In this document: one piece after another, positions 8,741 through 17,336 of the stretch
Layout of the letters: each line of letters starts with the position of its first letter
How positions within the stretch are numbered: position 1 is the stretch's first letter
Source of the DNA: JAJFIE01 sp964344255
GTDB taxonomy: Bacteria; Pseudomonadota; Alphaproteobacteria; Rhodospirillales; Casp-alpha2
Assembly (NCBI GenBank): GCA_964344255.1
Contig: CAYFMQ010000006.1
Span: 115,598 to 179,597, forward strand
Direction: 5' to 3'
DNA: 64,000 bases
Notes under the pieces: generated by a model
Databases searched by the model: none
Told to the model about the DNA's origin: nothing
The model's input: only the letters and a program-made list of their open reading frames with translations
Program-made: the position numbers and the translations under genes

Positions 8741-9499
8741 ATGCGCCACCAGCGTCTGAAAAGCATCCATTACTTCTTCACAACCTCGCCGCTGCCCTGC
8801 CCTTACCTGCCAGAGCGGATGGAGCGTCGGGTTGTAACGGAACTGGCCGGACGCGATGTCGATTTCATGCACGATGCGTTGTCGTTAAGCGGTTTTCGCC
8901 GTTCCCACGGTATTGCCTATGCGCCAGCCTGCCCCACCTGTAATGCCTGTATCCCTATCCGGGTTCTCGTCGAAGATTTCAACCCCAACAGAACCCAGCG
9001 GCGCATTGAACGCGCCAACAACGACTTGATATGGGAGGAATGCCCGGCCCAGGCGACGGAGGAACAGTACGCCCTATTTTCCTGCTACCAGAGCGGCCGT
9101 CACGGTGACGGCGAGATGGCCAAGATGGAGTTTGACGATTACCAGGCTCTTGTCGAGGATACGCCCATAGAAACGCGAGTCGTCGAGTTCCGTTCAGCGG
9201 ATGACAAGCTCGTTGCCGTGTGCCTGGTGGACTGGACCAGCGACGGCCTGTCGGCGGTTTACAGTTTTTTTGATCCGGACCTGGAGCGCAGGAGCCTCGG
9301 CACTTACATGGTCATATGGCTGATACGCAGGGCCCAGGAACTGGGACTGCATCATGTCTATCTCGGGTTCTGGATCAGGGATTGTTCGAAAATGTCCTAC
9401 AAATCGAAATTCCAGCCTTTCGAAATCTACCGCCAGGGCAAATGGCTGCCGGCCAGCGGTGGTAAGATCGATTCCCAAATGGTGCTGCCGGGTATGTAG
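8741..9499 (+). CDS. bpt: Aspartate/glutamate leucyltransferase (leucyl-tRNA-protein transferase)
   Basis: Transfers leucine from Leu-tRNA to proteins with N-terminal Asp or Glu, marking them for ClpAP through the N-end rule. The protein belongs to the ATE family: PCPYLPERMERRVVTEL at the start, the cysteine cluster ACPTCNACIPIRVLV, SGFRRSHGIAY, and the GNAT-like C-terminal half with YSFFDPDLERRSLGTYM, YLGFWIRDCSKMSYKSKFQP. The bacterial family is usually annotated Bpt or Ate. I place the start at 8741 because GGAGAAG lies eight bases upstream; an in-frame ATG at 8717 would add eight residues. It converges on the DUF6314 gene. Confidence 0.93.
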   Translation: MRHQRLKSIHYFFTTSPLPCPYLPERMERRVVTELAGRDVDFMHDALSLSGFRRSHGIAYAPACPTCNACIPIRVLVEDFNPNRTQRRIERANNDLIWEECPAQATEEQYALFSCYQSGRHGDGEMAKMEFDDYQALVEDTPIETRVVEFRSADDKLVAVCLVDWTSDGLSAVYSFFDPDLERRSLGTYMVIWLIRRAQELGLHHVYLGFWIRDCSKMSYKSKFQPFEIYRQGKWLPASGGKIDSQMVLPGM

Positions 9500-9512
9500 A
9501 ACCGAAGAATTT

Positions 9513-9971
9513 CTAGTCCGTTCGCCTGTAGTCGGTCCTGATCGTCATATCCTTGCGGGGGCCACGGACGATCCAGCGGGAACGCCACACATCATTGTTT
9601 TTGATTTCAAACACGCCTTCGTAAAAATCCGGCTCACATGCATGGCCTGTTTCCCATGATCCGGTTCTCATATCGAGATCATGAAATGCCCGGCCGTCTT
9701 TGAATGAAACCCGGGCGAAATGAGGTTCGGGAAACTCGAACAGGTATTCCTGCTTCACGTCATCATTAAAAGAAGGCGTCATCAACCGGCCGCTTTCCCG
9801 GTAGCGCAATCCTTTTTCTTCAAATGCAAAAACGGCCCGGCCGCTAAGCTGACCGGGCGCATTGTTGCGACGATCCTCGATAGACCGCGTGATTTCCCAA
9901 GCACCTTCGAGAAAGGTCCTCAGGTCGTGGATGCCGGTCAGTCCCGCTTCCATTTCCTGATCAGTTTCCAT
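9513..9971 (-). CDS. DUF6314 family protein
   Basis: A cytoplasmic protein of about 152 residues with FLEGAWEITRSIEDRR, SGRAVFAFEEKGLRYRESGRL, YLFEFPEPHFARVSFKDGRAF and a final VRGPRKDMTIRTDYRR. This pattern (G-x-W opening strand, repeated beta strands, closing RG-K) fits the small lipocalin-like DUF6314 family. The function is unknown. The start is set at the ATG at 9971, which overlaps the end of bioY by about 33 bases; another ATG at 9953 is possible. The longer open frame to 10085 reads through bioY coding sequence and is not credible. The overlap implies co-transcription with bioY. Confidence 0.8.
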   Translation of the reverse strand: METDQEMEAGLTGIHDLRTFLEGAWEITRSIEDRRNNAPGQLSGRAVFAFEEKGLRYRESGRLMTPSFNDDVKQEYLFEFPEPHFARVSFKDGRAFHDLDMRTGSWETGHACEPDFYEGVFEIKNNDVWRSRWIVRGPRKDMTIRTDYRRTD

Positions 9972-10546
9972 GCGATGGGCATAAGAGCGGTGGCAAGCGC
10001 CAGTTTGGTTACATCGCCCAGGATAAAGGGCGTCAGGCCCCATTCCAGAATAGGCTTGTCCCAACCGTATAGAGCACCAAGCCACACCAGACCCGGCGCA
10101 TAAATCAAGACGTTGCCGACGAGCATGATCAGGGCCGTTGATATGACGTTGCGATCATACCCGCGCTCGGCCAGCCAGCCACAGACGGCGGCGGCTAGAA
10201 CGAAGCCCACCAGATATCCCCCGGTACCGCCCAGCATGTAGGCCAGGCCAATACCTTTTTCAGGCGTACCGGCAAAGACCGGCAGTCCGGCTGCACCTTC
10301 AGCCAGGTAAAGAATGATTGTTGCCGCTCCCAGTCTCCAGCCGAAGCCGACACCGATCAGCAGGACAACAAGCGTTTGCATGGTCATGGGGACGGGATAG
10401 AACGGCACTTGAATTTTGGCGCTAAGGGTCAACAGCGCCGTTCCTGCGATTGCCATCAATACCGGGCGGATGGCTTTCGAAAGGTTTCCGGTGTCCGGCC
10501 ACAGGACGGACAGCAGGGTTGGAAACGGCGTGCTTTGTCGTGTCAT
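9938..10546 (-). CDS. bioY: Biotin transporter BioY
   Basis: Substrate-binding membrane component of the ECF-type biotin uptake system. About six hydrophobic helices are visible, with the family signatures LSAKIQVPFYPVPMTMQTL, AEGAAGLPVFAG, LGGTGGYLVGFVLAA and GLTPFILGDVTKLALA. The start is placed at 10546 (AAGGA about ten bases upstream); ATGs at 10564 and 10591 would add 6 or 15 residues. No bioM/bioN energy-coupling genes and no biotin synthesis genes lie in the window, so it may work alone or use a shared ECF module. The DUF6314 gene overlaps its end. Confidence 0.94.
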   Translation of the reverse strand: MTRQSTPFPTLLSVLWPDTGNLSKAIRPVLMAIAGTALLTLSAKIQVPFYPVPMTMQTLVVLLIGVGFGWRLGAATIILYLAEGAAGLPVFAGTPEKGIGLAYMLGGTGGYLVGFVLAAAVCGWLAERGYDRNVISTALIMLVGNVLIYAPGLVWLGALYGWDKPILEWGLTPFILGDVTKLALATALMPIAWKLIRKWKRD

Positions 10547-10671
10547 TGAGTGTGTATCCTTCATTTCTCCCCGCGCCAAGAGATGACGCATCGCACTAAA
10601 CGGATGCCAAAGTCCCCATATGCATGTGCCCGCGTATGCTGGGATTCATTTAAGGGCTGACTGGCAGGTGA

Positions 10672-12900
10672 TCAAGTAAATCGATTGACCTTTGGAAAGC
10701 CCTTGGGCGTGATGAGCCCCGCCTGGGCGCGTTTGCCGACCCAGGCGGCAATATCGGTTTCCGACCTGACGCCGGAGCCGGTTTGCCAGGTGAGGCCTTC
10801 GGCGAGCGTCATGGTCTTGATGTCGCGCAGGCCTCCTTTGCTGTAACGCTGTAGAATCACGCCACGGCCCCGGGCCATGACCGGCAGATCATCCAAGGGG
10901 AAGATAAGCAGTTTTCGGTTTTCACCCAGAACGGCGACGTGGTCCGCTCCTTCGTCGACAATGGCGCACGCACTTGCCTCTTCGCCGGCGGACAGGTTCA
11001 ATACCTGTTTGCCGTTCTTTGTCTGGGCGATGACGTCGTTTTCCTCGACGACGAACCCGCGTCCCACATCCGAAGCCACCAGCAGTTTCCGGTCTGGCTG
11101 GTGAATGTACATAGCGGTCACGTCGTTGGCATTACCGAGATCAATCAGCAGACGGATCGGCTCGCCATGCCCCCTGCCCCCGGGCAGACGATCGCATCCG
11201 ATGGTGTAGAACCGGCCGTTGGTGCCGAAAACCAGCAGCTTGTCCGTGGTGTGCCCTTCCAGGGTGAAGCGTTCCTTGTCGCCGTCCTTGTAACGTAGCT
11301 TCGACTTGTCCTGGCCGTGGCCCTTGACGGCCCTGATCCAGCCCTTTTGCGAGCAAACGATGGTAATCGGTTCACGCTCGATCATGGCTTCCAGCGGAAC
11401 GATCACCGCCGTCGGCGGCTCACCGATTTCCGTCCTGCGCTGTCCTAGGGGGTCTTCCTTGGCGAAACGCTTTCTCGTCTCGGTTATCTCATTACCGATG
11501 AATTTCCAGCGTTTTTTCTCATCCTTCAGCAGAGCGCGGATGCTCTTGGCTTCCGCTGTCAGTTCTGTGTGCTCGGTGCGGATGGCTTCCTCTTCGAGCT
11601 TGCGCAACTGGCGAAGGCGCATGTTGAGGATGGCTTCCGCCTGGACATCGCTCAGCTTGAACTTTTTCATCATCACGGCTTTGGGCTCATCCTCTTCGCG
11701 GATGATCCGGATAATCTCATCCAGGTTGAGATAGGCGATCATGAAACCTTCAAGTAATTCAAGGCGCTGAAGGATTTTGTTGAGGCGGTGGTTTGAACGC
11801 CTTATGAGCACTTCATGGCGATGGTCCAGGAACGCCTGAAGCGCGTCACGCAGCGACATGACGCGGGGAACGTTGTTGGCGTCCAAAACGTTCAGGTTCA
11901 GGCTGAAACGAGTCTCAAGATCGGTTTGCGCGAACAACTGCTCCATCAGCGGTTCGGCTTCGACGGTGCGGCTTTTGGGCTCAAGCACGATCCGCACGTC
12001 ATCGGTGGATTCATCGCGAATATCGGCCAGGAACGGTAGTTTCCGCTGTTCCATCAGCTCGGCGACTTTCTCGATCAGTTTCGCCTTCTGGACCTGATAG
12101 GGAATTTCCGTCACCACGATCTGGTATTGGCCGCGGCCCTGGTCTTCCACTTCCCAGCGAGCGCGAAGGCGGAAGCTGCCCCGCCCCGTCTTGTAGGTTT
12201 CGACGACGGACTCCCGGGCTTCGACCAGAACGCCGCCAGTGGGGAAATCCGGTCCGGGAATGAAATCCGTTAGTTTATCGAAGGTAATGTTGGGATGCTT
12301 GATGATGTGCAGCAGGGCGTCGCACAATTCAACGATGTTATGGGGCGGAATGCTCGTCGCCATGCCGACGGCGATACCAGCCGCGCCGTTCGCCAGCAGG
12401 TTGGGGAAACTGGCGGGCAGAACGATGGGTTCGGCGTCCTCGCCGTCATAGGTTTCGCGGAAGTCCACAGCGTCTTCGTCAATGCCGTCCAGCAGCATCC
12501 AGGCGATTTCCGTCATGCGGGCTTCGGTGTAGCGCATGGCGGCGGCGTTATCGCCGTCGATGTTGCCGAAGTTCCCCTGCCCGTCCACCAGTGGATAGCG
12601 GACCGAGAATTCCTGCGCCAGGCGCACCAGGGCATCGTAAATCGACATGTCGCCGTGGGGATGGTATTTGCCCATGACGTCGCCGACGACGCGCGCGCAC
12701 TTCTTGAACCCGGACTTGGGATCCAGCTTCAATTGCCGCATGGCGTACAACAAGCGCCTGTGAACGGGTTTCAGGCCGTCCCTGACATCGGGCAGCGACC
12801 GCGACATGATGGTTGAAAGCGCATAAGAGAGATAGCGTTCGCCCAACGCATCGGCCAGGCCGACATCACGAATGTCTTCAACGCTGGATGAACTGGTCAT
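10672..12900 (-). CDS. parC: DNA topoisomerase IV subunit A
   Basis: Breaks and rejoins DNA to decatenate daughter chromosomes, working with ParE. The N-terminal breakage-reunion domain shows YLSYALSTIMSRSLPDVRDG, KPVHRRLLYAM and the catalytic tyrosine in AAMRYTEARM (about residue 124). A coiled arm with MRLRQLRKLEEEAI follows, then a beta-pinwheel C-terminus without the GyrA box (QRRGGKG), which separates it from GyrA. About 742 residues is normal for alphaproteobacterial ParC. The start is uncertain: I use the ATG at 12900; a TTG at 12933 lies three bases after an AGGAG and would add 11 residues. Confidence 0.95.
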   Translation of the reverse strand: MTSSSSVEDIRDVGLADALGERYLSYALSTIMSRSLPDVRDGLKPVHRRLLYAMRQLKLDPKSGFKKCARVVGDVMGKYHPHGDMSIYDALVRLAQEFSVRYPLVDGQGNFGNIDGDNAAAMRYTEARMTEIAWMLLDGIDEDAVDFRETYDGEDAEPIVLPASFPNLLANGAAGIAVGMATSIPPHNIVELCDALLHIIKHPNITFDKLTDFIPGPDFPTGGVLVEARESVVETYKTGRGSFRLRARWEVEDQGRGQYQIVVTEIPYQVQKAKLIEKVAELMEQRKLPFLADIRDESTDDVRIVLEPKSRTVEAEPLMEQLFAQTDLETRFSLNLNVLDANNVPRVMSLRDALQAFLDHRHEVLIRRSNHRLNKILQRLELLEGFMIAYLNLDEIIRIIREEDEPKAVMMKKFKLSDVQAEAILNMRLRQLRKLEEEAIRTEHTELTAEAKSIRALLKDEKKRWKFIGNEITETRKRFAKEDPLGQRRTEIGEPPTAVIVPLEAMIEREPITIVCSQKGWIRAVKGHGQDKSKLRYKDGDKERFTLEGHTTDKLLVFGTNGRFYTIGCDRLPGGRGHGEPIRLLIDLGNANDVTAMYIHQPDRKLLVASDVGRGFVVEENDVIAQTKNGKQVLNLSAGEEASACAIVDEGADHVAVLGENRKLLIFPLDDLPVMARGRGVILQRYSKGGLRDIKTMTLAEGLTWQTGSGVRSETDIAAWVGKRAQAGLITPKGFPKVNRFT

Positions 12901-13014
12901 AGTGCCGCGGTGGTCCTTGGATAATGCGCCCAATGGCTCCTGAATTCTCTAGTCATAGTATGCGCCAGTAAACCGCCGTCAATGCAGGCACATTTTATTT
13001 TTTGTTTCATATAG

Positions 13015-13749
13015 TTAGAGGCCCTGAGAGGGTTTCTTCCGCATGCTCTGGACGAATCGGGCCCGTGCATCCGGTTGTGACTGGCCGTTATCGCCGTATA
13101 CGTGCCTGTTGAGGAAGTAGCCCGTCAGTTTCAATCCGTCGAGAACCTGGTCATGATTGCCCGCGTCGCCGCCGTTCAGAAGGAAGGACGGCAATGTCAA
13201 CAAACGGTCCTTGTAGGGTTCTGCAGCCGCTTGTGATACGGCGCGGCCCGATTTGGGCGATACATGGCTCAGGTTTTTCTTCTCTGCCGTAACGGCGCAT
13301 TCGCTCAGGTCCAGCCCGAAACCAAGCTCCCCAAGGACGCCCAGTTCCCATTTCACATAGACCGACGGCCAGGCATCCCCTTGCAGAGAATCCAGCAAGA
13401 TCGCCAACCCGTCATAGACGGCGGGATGGGGCTCGCGCTCCGGCAGGGTCGTCGCTGCGACGGCGCAGGCGGAACTCAGCGCCGCTAACATCAGCGGCGA
13501 TGACAGGGCATGACCGGCATGGGCGGAGATAAGCTCATACGTGAACGTGCCCAGATGTTCCTGCAACCGGGCTCGCCATTGGGCTCGGACCTGGTTGCCG
13601 GGCTGCAAAATGCCGCGTTTGGCCTTGCCGGCCCCGCCTCGCGCCAGACCGGCATAGCGGCCGTGTTCCCGGCTCAGCATGGTAACGATCAGCGATGTTT
13701 CACCATGGCGGCGGGTATCGAGAATGATGGCGTCGTCGGTCCATTCCAT
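13015..13749 (-). CDS. recO: DNA repair protein RecO
   Basis: Mediator that helps RecR load RecA on SSB-coated single-stranded DNA in the RecFOR pathway. The 244-residue protein has the N-terminal OB fold (EWTDDAIILDTRRHGETSL, VTMLSREHGRYAGLARGG), a central KRGILQPGNQVRAQWRARL and the helical C-terminal part ending in NRHVYG. It is the last gene of the lepB-rnc-era-recO block and starts 57 bases after the end of era, which is the usual alphaproteobacterial order. Confidence 0.95.
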   Translation of the reverse strand: MEWTDDAIILDTRRHGETSLIVTMLSREHGRYAGLARGGAGKAKRGILQPGNQVRAQWRARLQEHLGTFTYELISAHAGHALSSPLMLAALSSACAVAATTLPEREPHPAVYDGLAILLDSLQGDAWPSVYVKWELGVLGELGFGLDLSECAVTAEKKNLSHVSPKSGRAVSQAAAEPYKDRLLTLPSFLLNGGDAGNHDQVLDGLKLTGYFLNRHVYGDNGQSQPDARARFVQSMRKKPSQGL

Positions 13750-13806
13750 GGGCGGATCAGGGCCTTAGTCAGTGGGAATCGGCACAATACTAGCATGCGG
13801 GAAAGG

Positions 13807-14721
13807 CTATGCGTTGAAATCGAGACCCCAGTCACGATAGCGCTCAGGGTCATTGACCCATTTTTCCCTCACCTTGACGAACAGCATGACATGGACTTTC
13901 TGTTCGAGGATTTCCTCCAATTCGGCCCTGGCCTTGGCGCCGATGGTCTTGATGCGCGAGCCGCCCTTTCCGAGGACGATCCCCTTCTGGCTGTCGCGTT
14001 CCACGTAGATGACCTGGTTAATGGCGACGCTTCCGTCGGGACGTTCTTCCCAGCTTTCCGTCTCGACGGTGGCGGCATAGGGAAGCTCCTGACGTAACTG
14101 GAGATATAGCTGTTCGCGCGTGATTTCCGCCGCCAACAGGCGGGCCGGCATGTCGGATACCTGGTCCGGGGGGAACATCCACGGCCCGGCAGGAACAGCC
14201 GAAGCCAGGTCGCTGATCAGGTCGTTGACACCCTCGCCTTTCAGGGCGGAAATCATATAGGTGTCCTTGAAGGGCATGGCCTCGTTCAGGGCCGCCGTCA
14301 GTTCCAGCAGTTGCGGCTTTTCCACCAGATCGACCTTGTTGAGAACGAGATAGGTTTCCCTGCCCTGTTCCTTGAGGTTTTCGACAATCCGGCGTGTGTC
14401 GTCGTCAAATCCCCGTTTGCAGTCGACCAGCAGGATAACCGTGTCGGCGTCGGCTGCACCGGACCAGGCGGCAGCGACCATGGCTCGGTCAAGGCGGCGG
14501 CGTGGCTGGAAAATCCCCGGGGTGTCGATGAAGATCAACTGAGACTCATCCACCATCATGATCCCGAGAACCCGGGTCCGGGTTGTCTGGACCTTGGGCG
14601 AGACAATGGAGACCTTGGTGCCGACGACCCGGTTGATAAAGGTCGATTTGCCGGCGTTCGGGGCGCCGAGAACGGCGATAAATCCGGATCTGGTTTCGTT
14701 ATGTTCAGAATTGTCTGTCAT
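13807..14721 (-). CDS. era: GTPase Era
   Basis: Essential GTPase that binds the 3' end of 16S rRNA and acts in 30S subunit assembly. The G1 loop is GAPNAGKST (residues 19-27), the switch segment TRTRVLGI, DTPGIF (G3) and NKVDLV (G4) are all in place. The C-terminal KH domain follows with GKGGSRIKTIGAKARAELEE. The 304-residue length is normal. It begins 11 bases after the rnc stop, so rnc and era are co-transcribed, as in most proteobacteria. Confidence 0.98.
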   Translation of the reverse strand: MTDNSEHNETRSGFIAVLGAPNAGKSTFINRVVGTKVSIVSPKVQTTRTRVLGIMMVDESQLIFIDTPGIFQPRRRLDRAMVAAAWSGAADADTVILLVDCKRGFDDDTRRIVENLKEQGRETYLVLNKVDLVEKPQLLELTAALNEAMPFKDTYMISALKGEGVNDLISDLASAVPAGPWMFPPDQVSDMPARLLAAEITREQLYLQLRQELPYAATVETESWEERPDGSVAINQVIYVERDSQKGIVLGKGGSRIKTIGAKARAELEEILEQKVHVMLFVKVREKWVNDPERYRDWGLDFNA

Positions 14722-14732
14722 GGGGTCGAATT

Positions 14733-15434
14733 TCAGTCCTGCGTCGTTTCATTGCCGGTAATCTGGTCAAGCATGGCGGCGGCGGCATCCTGTTCGGACC
14801 GCCGTTTCGACGGCCCCGATGCCTGCTGGTCGGCATATCCCTTGACGGAGACGCTGATCGTAAATGTCGGAGCGTGGGATGGTCCGGACTGATCGACAAC
14901 AGTGTATTCCGGCAAGCCTAAGTCACGGGACTGGCTCCATTCCTGTAGCGCCGTTTTGGAATCCTTGGGCGGCGTCGGATCCTCGTCGAGCAGATCGCGC
15001 CAATGCGCTTTAATGAAGCGTTCTGCCGTTTCAAATCCGCCGTCGATATAAAGCGCAGCAATCAGGGCCTCGCAGGCATCGGCCAGCAAGGCCGGATTTT
15101 CCCTGCCGCCTGAATCCTCTTCCCCCTGCGACAGGACAAGGTATGGCGCCAGGGCGATTTGTCCCGCAATCCGGGCCAGGGCTTCCTTTCGCACCAGAGC
15201 CGTAAAACGGCGTGAGAGCGCGCCCTCTTCTTCGTGGCGGAAACGGTTATAGAGCATGTTCGCGATGGCGAGGCCGAGGATACGATCACCGAGAAATTCA
15301 AGTCTTTCGTTGGAATCCGTGCGATCTTGATGTGTGTTTATGGCGCTTGCGTGCACCAAGGCCTGGCGCAGGAGCGTCGAGTCTTTAAAATTATGCCCTA
15401 TTGTCTTTTCCAGATCTGACAGATCAGCGGCCAT
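14733..15434 (-). CDS. rnc: Ribonuclease III
   Basis: Cleaves double-stranded RNA, processing rRNA precursors and some mRNAs. The signature NERLEFLGDRILGLAIA carries the catalytic glutamate and aspartate, and DACEALIAALYIDGG supplies the second metal-binding pair. A double-stranded RNA-binding domain follows with DSKTALQEWSQ and SKRRSEQDAAAAMLDQI. The 233 residues are a normal length. It sits nine bases after lepB and 11 before era in one minus-strand operon. Confidence 0.98.
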   Translation of the reverse strand: MAADLSDLEKTIGHNFKDSTLLRQALVHASAINTHQDRTDSNERLEFLGDRILGLAIANMLYNRFRHEEEGALSRRFTALVRKEALARIAGQIALAPYLVLSQGEEDSGGRENPALLADACEALIAALYIDGGFETAERFIKAHWRDLLDEDPTPPKDSKTALQEWSQSRDLGLPEYTVVDQSGPSHAPTFTISVSVKGYADQQASGPSKRRSEQDAAAAMLDQITGNETTQD

Positions 15435-15443
15435 TTTAAATTA

Positions 15444-16178
15444 TCAATCGATACCCTGAAAAATACGCTCAAGCCGCAACGTTTGCGGCCATTTCCAGAT
15501 TTCCCATACATTTCCATCGATGGAAAAGAAAAGAAATTCCGCGCGACCGACCAGGTTCTTGCGGGGGATAAAGCCAACGGCGTTCATGACCCTGCTGTCA
15601 TTGGAACGGTCCCTGTTATCGCCCATGGCGAAATAATGGCCTTCCGGAACGGAAAATTCCGGCGTGTTGTCGAGCCAGTCGTTGTCGGATTCCTCCAGCA
15701 TGGCGTGCTCAACGCCATTTGGCAGGACTTCGACGAATTGCGGTGTCCGGTTGAAACTTCCGGCGTACCCCTCGATGACAAAGTCATCAACCTGGCGGCG
15801 TTCAACGGGATTGCCGTTGATATGCAGGATGCCTTCGATGACCTGTATCTTATCACCGGGCAGCCCGACGATGCGTTTGATAAAATCGGTTTTGTTGTCT
15901 TTTGGCTGTTTGAACACGGCGACATCGCCCCGTTCAGGTTCGCTGAAGAAAACTCTGCCTTCGATCAGCGGCAGACTGAACGGCAGGGAATACTGGCTGT
16001 AGCCATAGGAAAATTTCGAAACGAACAGGTAATCCCCGATCAGCAGCGTCGGCTTCATCGATCCAGAGGGAATGTTAAACGGCTCATAACCGAACGTACG
16101 CACGACGATGGCGATCAGGAACGCATAGATGACGGTCTTGATAAGGTCGAGGATGCCGCTGTTATTGCCTGATTTCAT
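15444..16178 (-). CDS. lepB: Signal peptidase I
   Basis: Membrane serine protease that removes signal peptides from exported proteins. One N-terminal membrane helix (TVIYAFLIAIVVRTFGY) precedes the catalytic serine in NIPSGSMKPTLLIGDYLFV; the general-base lysine is in DFIKRIVGLPGDKIQ, and the GHYFAMGDNRDRSNDSR box closes the fold. I place the start at 16178 (MKSGNNSG); the open frame extends 12 residues further to 16214. Located between acpS and rnc in the usual alphaproteobacterial order. Confidence 0.97.
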   Translation of the reverse strand: MKSGNNSGILDLIKTVIYAFLIAIVVRTFGYEPFNIPSGSMKPTLLIGDYLFVSKFSYGYSQYSLPFSLPLIEGRVFFSEPERGDVAVFKQPKDNKTDFIKRIVGLPGDKIQVIEGILHINGNPVERRQVDDFVIEGYAGSFNRTPQFVEVLPNGVEHAMLEESDNDWLDNTPEFSVPEGHYFAMGDNRDRSNDSRVMNAVGFIPRKNLVGRAEFLFFSIDGNVWEIWKWPQTLRLERIFQGID

Positions 16179-16248
16179 GCGCGTGATTCGAATTTTAATT
16201 TCAATGAGTTGCAAAGGGGGCAGATATGCCCGCGCGAGGGACGATAAG

Positions 16249-16662
16249 TCAAGAATGATCTACTTTCGGAAGGGCGGAAATAATTACGATAGCGTGGGCC
16301 AGTGAGCTCTCGTCGGTAAGGGAAATGTTTATCTGCGCCTCCATGCCTTCGGGTGTGAGTTCCTGCAGGCGGGCCAGCGCGCCTCCTTTCAGCGTCAGGA
16401 AGGGTTTACCTGATTTTTCATTGCTCAATACCATGTCACGCCAGAAGACGCCTTCCCTGAATCCCGTGCCCAGTGCCTTGGCGCAGGCTTCCTTGGCGGC
16501 AAAACGCATGGCGTAACCGGATGCCCGGCGCTGGGGGCGTCTTTCAACGGCTTTTTGTTCAGCTTCATCGAACAGGCGCATGACAAACCGGTCGCCGTAT
16601 TTTTCAATCGTCTTTTCAATGCGGCGAATGTCGCACAGATCGGTGCCAAGGCCGATAATCAT
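16249..16662 (-). CDS. acpS: Holo-[acyl-carrier-protein] synthase
   Basis: Transfers the 4'-phosphopantetheine group of CoA to apo-ACP, activating it for fatty-acid synthesis. The family signatures are visible: IIGLGTDLCDIRRIE at the N-terminus (Asp8 binds magnesium) and RFAAKEACAKALGTG with the second metal ligand. The 137 residues are normal for AcpS. Its ATG overlaps the stop of the upstream DUF2062 gene as ATGA (16659-16662), so translation of the two is coupled. Confidence 0.97.
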   Translation of the reverse strand: MIIGLGTDLCDIRRIEKTIEKYGDRFVMRLFDEAEQKAVERRPQRRASGYAMRFAAKEACAKALGTGFREGVFWRDMVLSNEKSGKPFLTLKGGALARLQELTPEGMEAQINISLTDESSLAHAIVIISALPKVDHS

Positions 16663-17261
16663 TGACCATTCCCTTCCCGGTCGGACCCGACCTGTGCAAT
16701 TTGCTTTCTTTCCCGCCGGTGCTGGTAGCCGTCGATCATCTTCTTCAACGGAATGTAGAACAGGAACCAGACCACGAAAGCCGTGGGGATGGAGGAAATG
16801 AACATGGGCCAGATGACAGGAATTGTAGAGTTAATGATCGCATCAATGTCGAAATGCAGCATTGCATCGGTCATCTGGGTAAAGGTCGAATAAAAATCCG
16901 GGTGGCTTTCTCCTGTCTGGCTACCGCCCTTGATCAGCCAGTTCCCGCTTTCATAAAGCCAGACCCAGATAAAGGGAAAGGTCCATGGATTGCCGACAAC
17001 GGTGCCGATCAGAGCTACGATGATGTTGCTGCGCAGGATCCAGGCGAACAAGGCCGCCCACATGAAATGCGTGCCGACAAACGGGGTAAAGGAAACGGCA
17101 GCGCCACAGGCAAATCCGGCTGCAATTGAGTAGGCTGATCCCGGCATGCGGGCCAGGCGGTGCATGATGTATCGCCAGGCGCGCACCCACCCGCCCGATG
17201 GCCATACCCAGGTGCGTAGGCGAAATAGAAAGCCCGGTTTTTCGCGTCGTCGAAACATCAC
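16659..17261 (-). CDS. DUF2062 domain membrane protein
   Basis: A membrane protein of 200 residues with the DUF2062 pattern: SIAAGFACGAAVSFTPFVGTH, then AWILRSNIIVALIGTVVGNPWTFP, and a C-terminal helix IPTAFVVWFLFYIPL followed by a basic tail. Three or four membrane segments are likely. Function is unknown; in alphaproteobacteria it is often found between rsh and acpS, as here, and it overlaps acpS by four bases. pdxJ, which often sits at this point in related genomes, is not present in the window. Confidence 0.9.
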   Translation of the reverse strand: MMFRRREKPGFLFRLRTWVWPSGGWVRAWRYIMHRLARMPGSAYSIAAGFACGAAVSFTPFVGTHFMWAALFAWILRSNIIVALIGTVVGNPWTFPFIWVWLYESGNWLIKGGSQTGESHPDFYSTFTQMTDAMLHFDIDAIINSTIPVIWPMFISSIPTAFVVWFLFYIPLKKMIDGYQHRRERKQIAQVGSDREGNGQ

Positions 17262-17336
17262 GCCTGTATACTTGTTATCACCGAATGAACAATAGATGAA
17301 TTTAAGGAATATTGCTGATTGGGTGTATTAACCAAC

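Noticed and set aside
9972..10085. N-terminal extension of the DUF6314 protein.
   Set aside because: It reads through bioY coding sequence and has no similarity to the family; the ATG at 9971 is a better start.
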